NCBI RefSeq assembly: GCF_001715195.1 | Contig: NZ_MDWE01000002.1 | Location: 1-64,000 of the forward strand | DNA: 64,000 nt | Direction: 5' to 3' | Origin: Rhodohalobacter halophilus | Lineage (GTDB): Bacteria; Bacteroidota; Rhodothermia; Balneolales; Balneolaceae | Shown here: in pieces, positions 63,016-64,000 of the stretch | Numbering within the stretch: the stretch's first letter is position 1 | Layout: every line of letters begins with the position of its first letter | The notes under the pieces: model-generated | Database searches by the model: none | Told to the model about the DNA's origin: nothing | What the model saw: only the letters and a program-made list of their open reading frames with translations | Program-made: the position numbers and the translations under genes

Positions 63016-63412
63016 ATCTATCCTCTTTACGTTATATCCAATTTCTCCCACACATGGGATGGGCGTGGATGTTTAATCCCTAAGAGAGTATAATGAAAAT
63101 ATTTAAACCGTAAACCCATGTTATTTTGTGGGATGAGGTTTAATTATTTTTTAGTATGTTGATAAGCTTTGAGATTATTTTGTTGTTTTTTGGAGTGGTG
63201 CTAAAAATAAAATTAGTCGATTGTGACAGTAAATCATTCCTACTACTTCGCATATGCTACAAAGTGAAGCCCTCACCCTTTCCAAGGTGGTTTTCTGCAG
63301 TTCTGTGGCCTTCCGTGTTTCCGTGGCAAACTTACCTATTTGCAATTTCTTTCCTGCTTTTTGAACTCCATCCGATACTTCACCACATAATGCTCACGTT
63401 ACTTCATCGAGC
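63016..63412. repeat. Upstream copy of the duplicated peptide promoter region
   Basis: Matches 60890-61110 over 63025-63240 and also holds the dispersed repeat TCTGTGGCCTTCCGTGTTTC near 63300. It begins the second peptide unit. The rest (63330-63412) is a plain spacer downstream of the next propeller gene. Confidence 0.7.
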
Positions 63413-64000
63413 TCAAATAGGTGGATCTTCAAGATTTAAAATTTGAACCGCTTCATCCCCATTCTCTCTGTTTTCGATTCCATATAATAAACCGTTTCCA
63501 GCCTGAATCCTCCATAATTTTAGGGGAAGATCTATATAGTGCACGTTACCGGTTTCTTCTTCAATACGAATGATTTCAGTTCGTTCATCCTTTGAAGGAT
63601 TAAAAATAGTCAAGTAGAGTATGTTGTCATGAACCACAAATTCACTGAATAATGGTAGAAGAGTTACAGATTCCATTGTTTTCCTTAAAGATGGAAACCT
63701 GGTCATTATATTGGAAGCAAGCTCCATTAAATGCCCCCGGTTTTCCGGTGTGATTTCTCTTTCAGCCAGATCAAAAAAAGTTTCAAACGAGGTTTCACCC
63801 GTTCGTAGATTGTATCGATTAATCGTTGCATTATGGGATGTGATATAATAAAACCATTCACCGTCCAGATCCCATAACGTCTTTTGCCCCACTATATGGT
63901 CGACATGAGACCATTCGCTCAACGACATCTTTTCATTTCCGGGCATCTCGAACAGAGGTTCAGTCTGAATAAAAGAAGCATCCAGTTTGTATAAGTGATA
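63413..64000 (-). CDS. 6-bladed beta-propeller protein, N-terminus beyond the window
   Basis: 195 residues visible, with the frame open to base 64000. Propeller-type strands: LWDLDGEWFYYITSHNATIN, RYNLRTGETSFETFFDLAER, FVVHDNILYLTIFN, RIEEETGNVHYIDLPL and GNGLLYGIENRENGDEAVQI. The hallmark GxGPGEF blade would lie outside the window. A shorter internal ATG at 63946 is not needed as start because open coding sequence continues upstream. It continues the row of propeller genes transcribed leftward. Confidence 0.75.
   Translation of the reverse strand, partial: YHLYKLDASFIQTEPLFEMPGNEKMSLSEWSHVDHIVGQKTLWDLDGEWFYYITSHNATINRYNLRTGETSFETFFDLAEREITPENRGHLMELASNIMTRFPSLRKTMESVTLLPLFSEFVVHDNILYLTIFNPSKDERTEIIRIEEETGNVHYIDLPLKLWRIQAGNGLLYGIENRENGDEAVQILNLEDPPI

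Overview
The window looks like a chromosome segment of a Bacteroidota/Balneolota-type bacterium. It carries a SusC/SusD pair behind a FecI-type sigma factor and a FecR anti-sigma factor, many 6-bladed beta-propeller lipoproteins, few strong Shine-Dalgarno sites and AT-rich intergenic DNA. The exact genus cannot be read from the sequence; Balneolales is a guess.

Layout. (1) 1-2180: host flank with a basic C-terminal gene tail, a terminator, a secreted TPR protein and a one-TM protein. (2) 2204-31002: an integrated island of about 28.8 kb in a tRNA-Arg(ACG) gene. The integrase lies beside the intact tRNA, and a displaced tRNA 3' half marks the far end. Its replication and integration module (integrase, unknown 279-aa protein, small HTH protein, SF3/primase-type Rep helicase, helically phased TGCTAA iterons) is followed by cargo. 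The cargo is mostly defence: a type I restriction-modification operon with a complete E2-type (type II-short) CBASS (Cap5 HNH-SAVED, CD-NTase, E2) and a Fic protein inserted between hsdM and hsdS, a GmrSD-like DUF262/DUF1524 nuclease, a sacsin-like GHKL ATPase-DUF3883 protein with an HTH neighbour, and an AbiE toxin-antitoxin pair. A Na+/Ca2+ antiporter is also carried. (3) 31-40 kb: MgtC/DUF4010 protein, alpha/beta hydrolase, and the sigma-FecR-SusC-SusD locus, in which SusC is frameshifted. (4) 40-55 kb: two beta-propeller lipoproteins and an RND efflux set (permease, adaptor, permease). Each junction of the efflux set is filled with hairpin-bounded repeats and small DUF559 nuclease genes. 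(5) 52-64 kb: a tandem family of beta-propeller proteins with small cysteine-rich secreted peptides, a MauE/DoxX-like membrane protein, an AraC-type regulator, a JAB-like lipoprotein and a chimeric pseudogene.

How it may work together. The island appears to be a mobile defence element that can integrate and perhaps replicate. Its restriction, CBASS and Fic genes are packed head-to-tail, often overlapping, and so are probably co-expressed from one promoter with a palindromic operator near 23.88 kb. In the right third, three peptide genes (two with double-glycine leaders, one with a signal-peptide leader) each lie directly upstream of a beta-propeller gene, two of them across a strong hairpin. 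I read this as a peptide/propeller system that expanded by duplication; its function is unknown. The DUF559 genes and the miniature repeats carrying their 3' ends look like an autonomous/non-autonomous mobile element pair.

All product calls rest on motifs read by eye; no database search was run.
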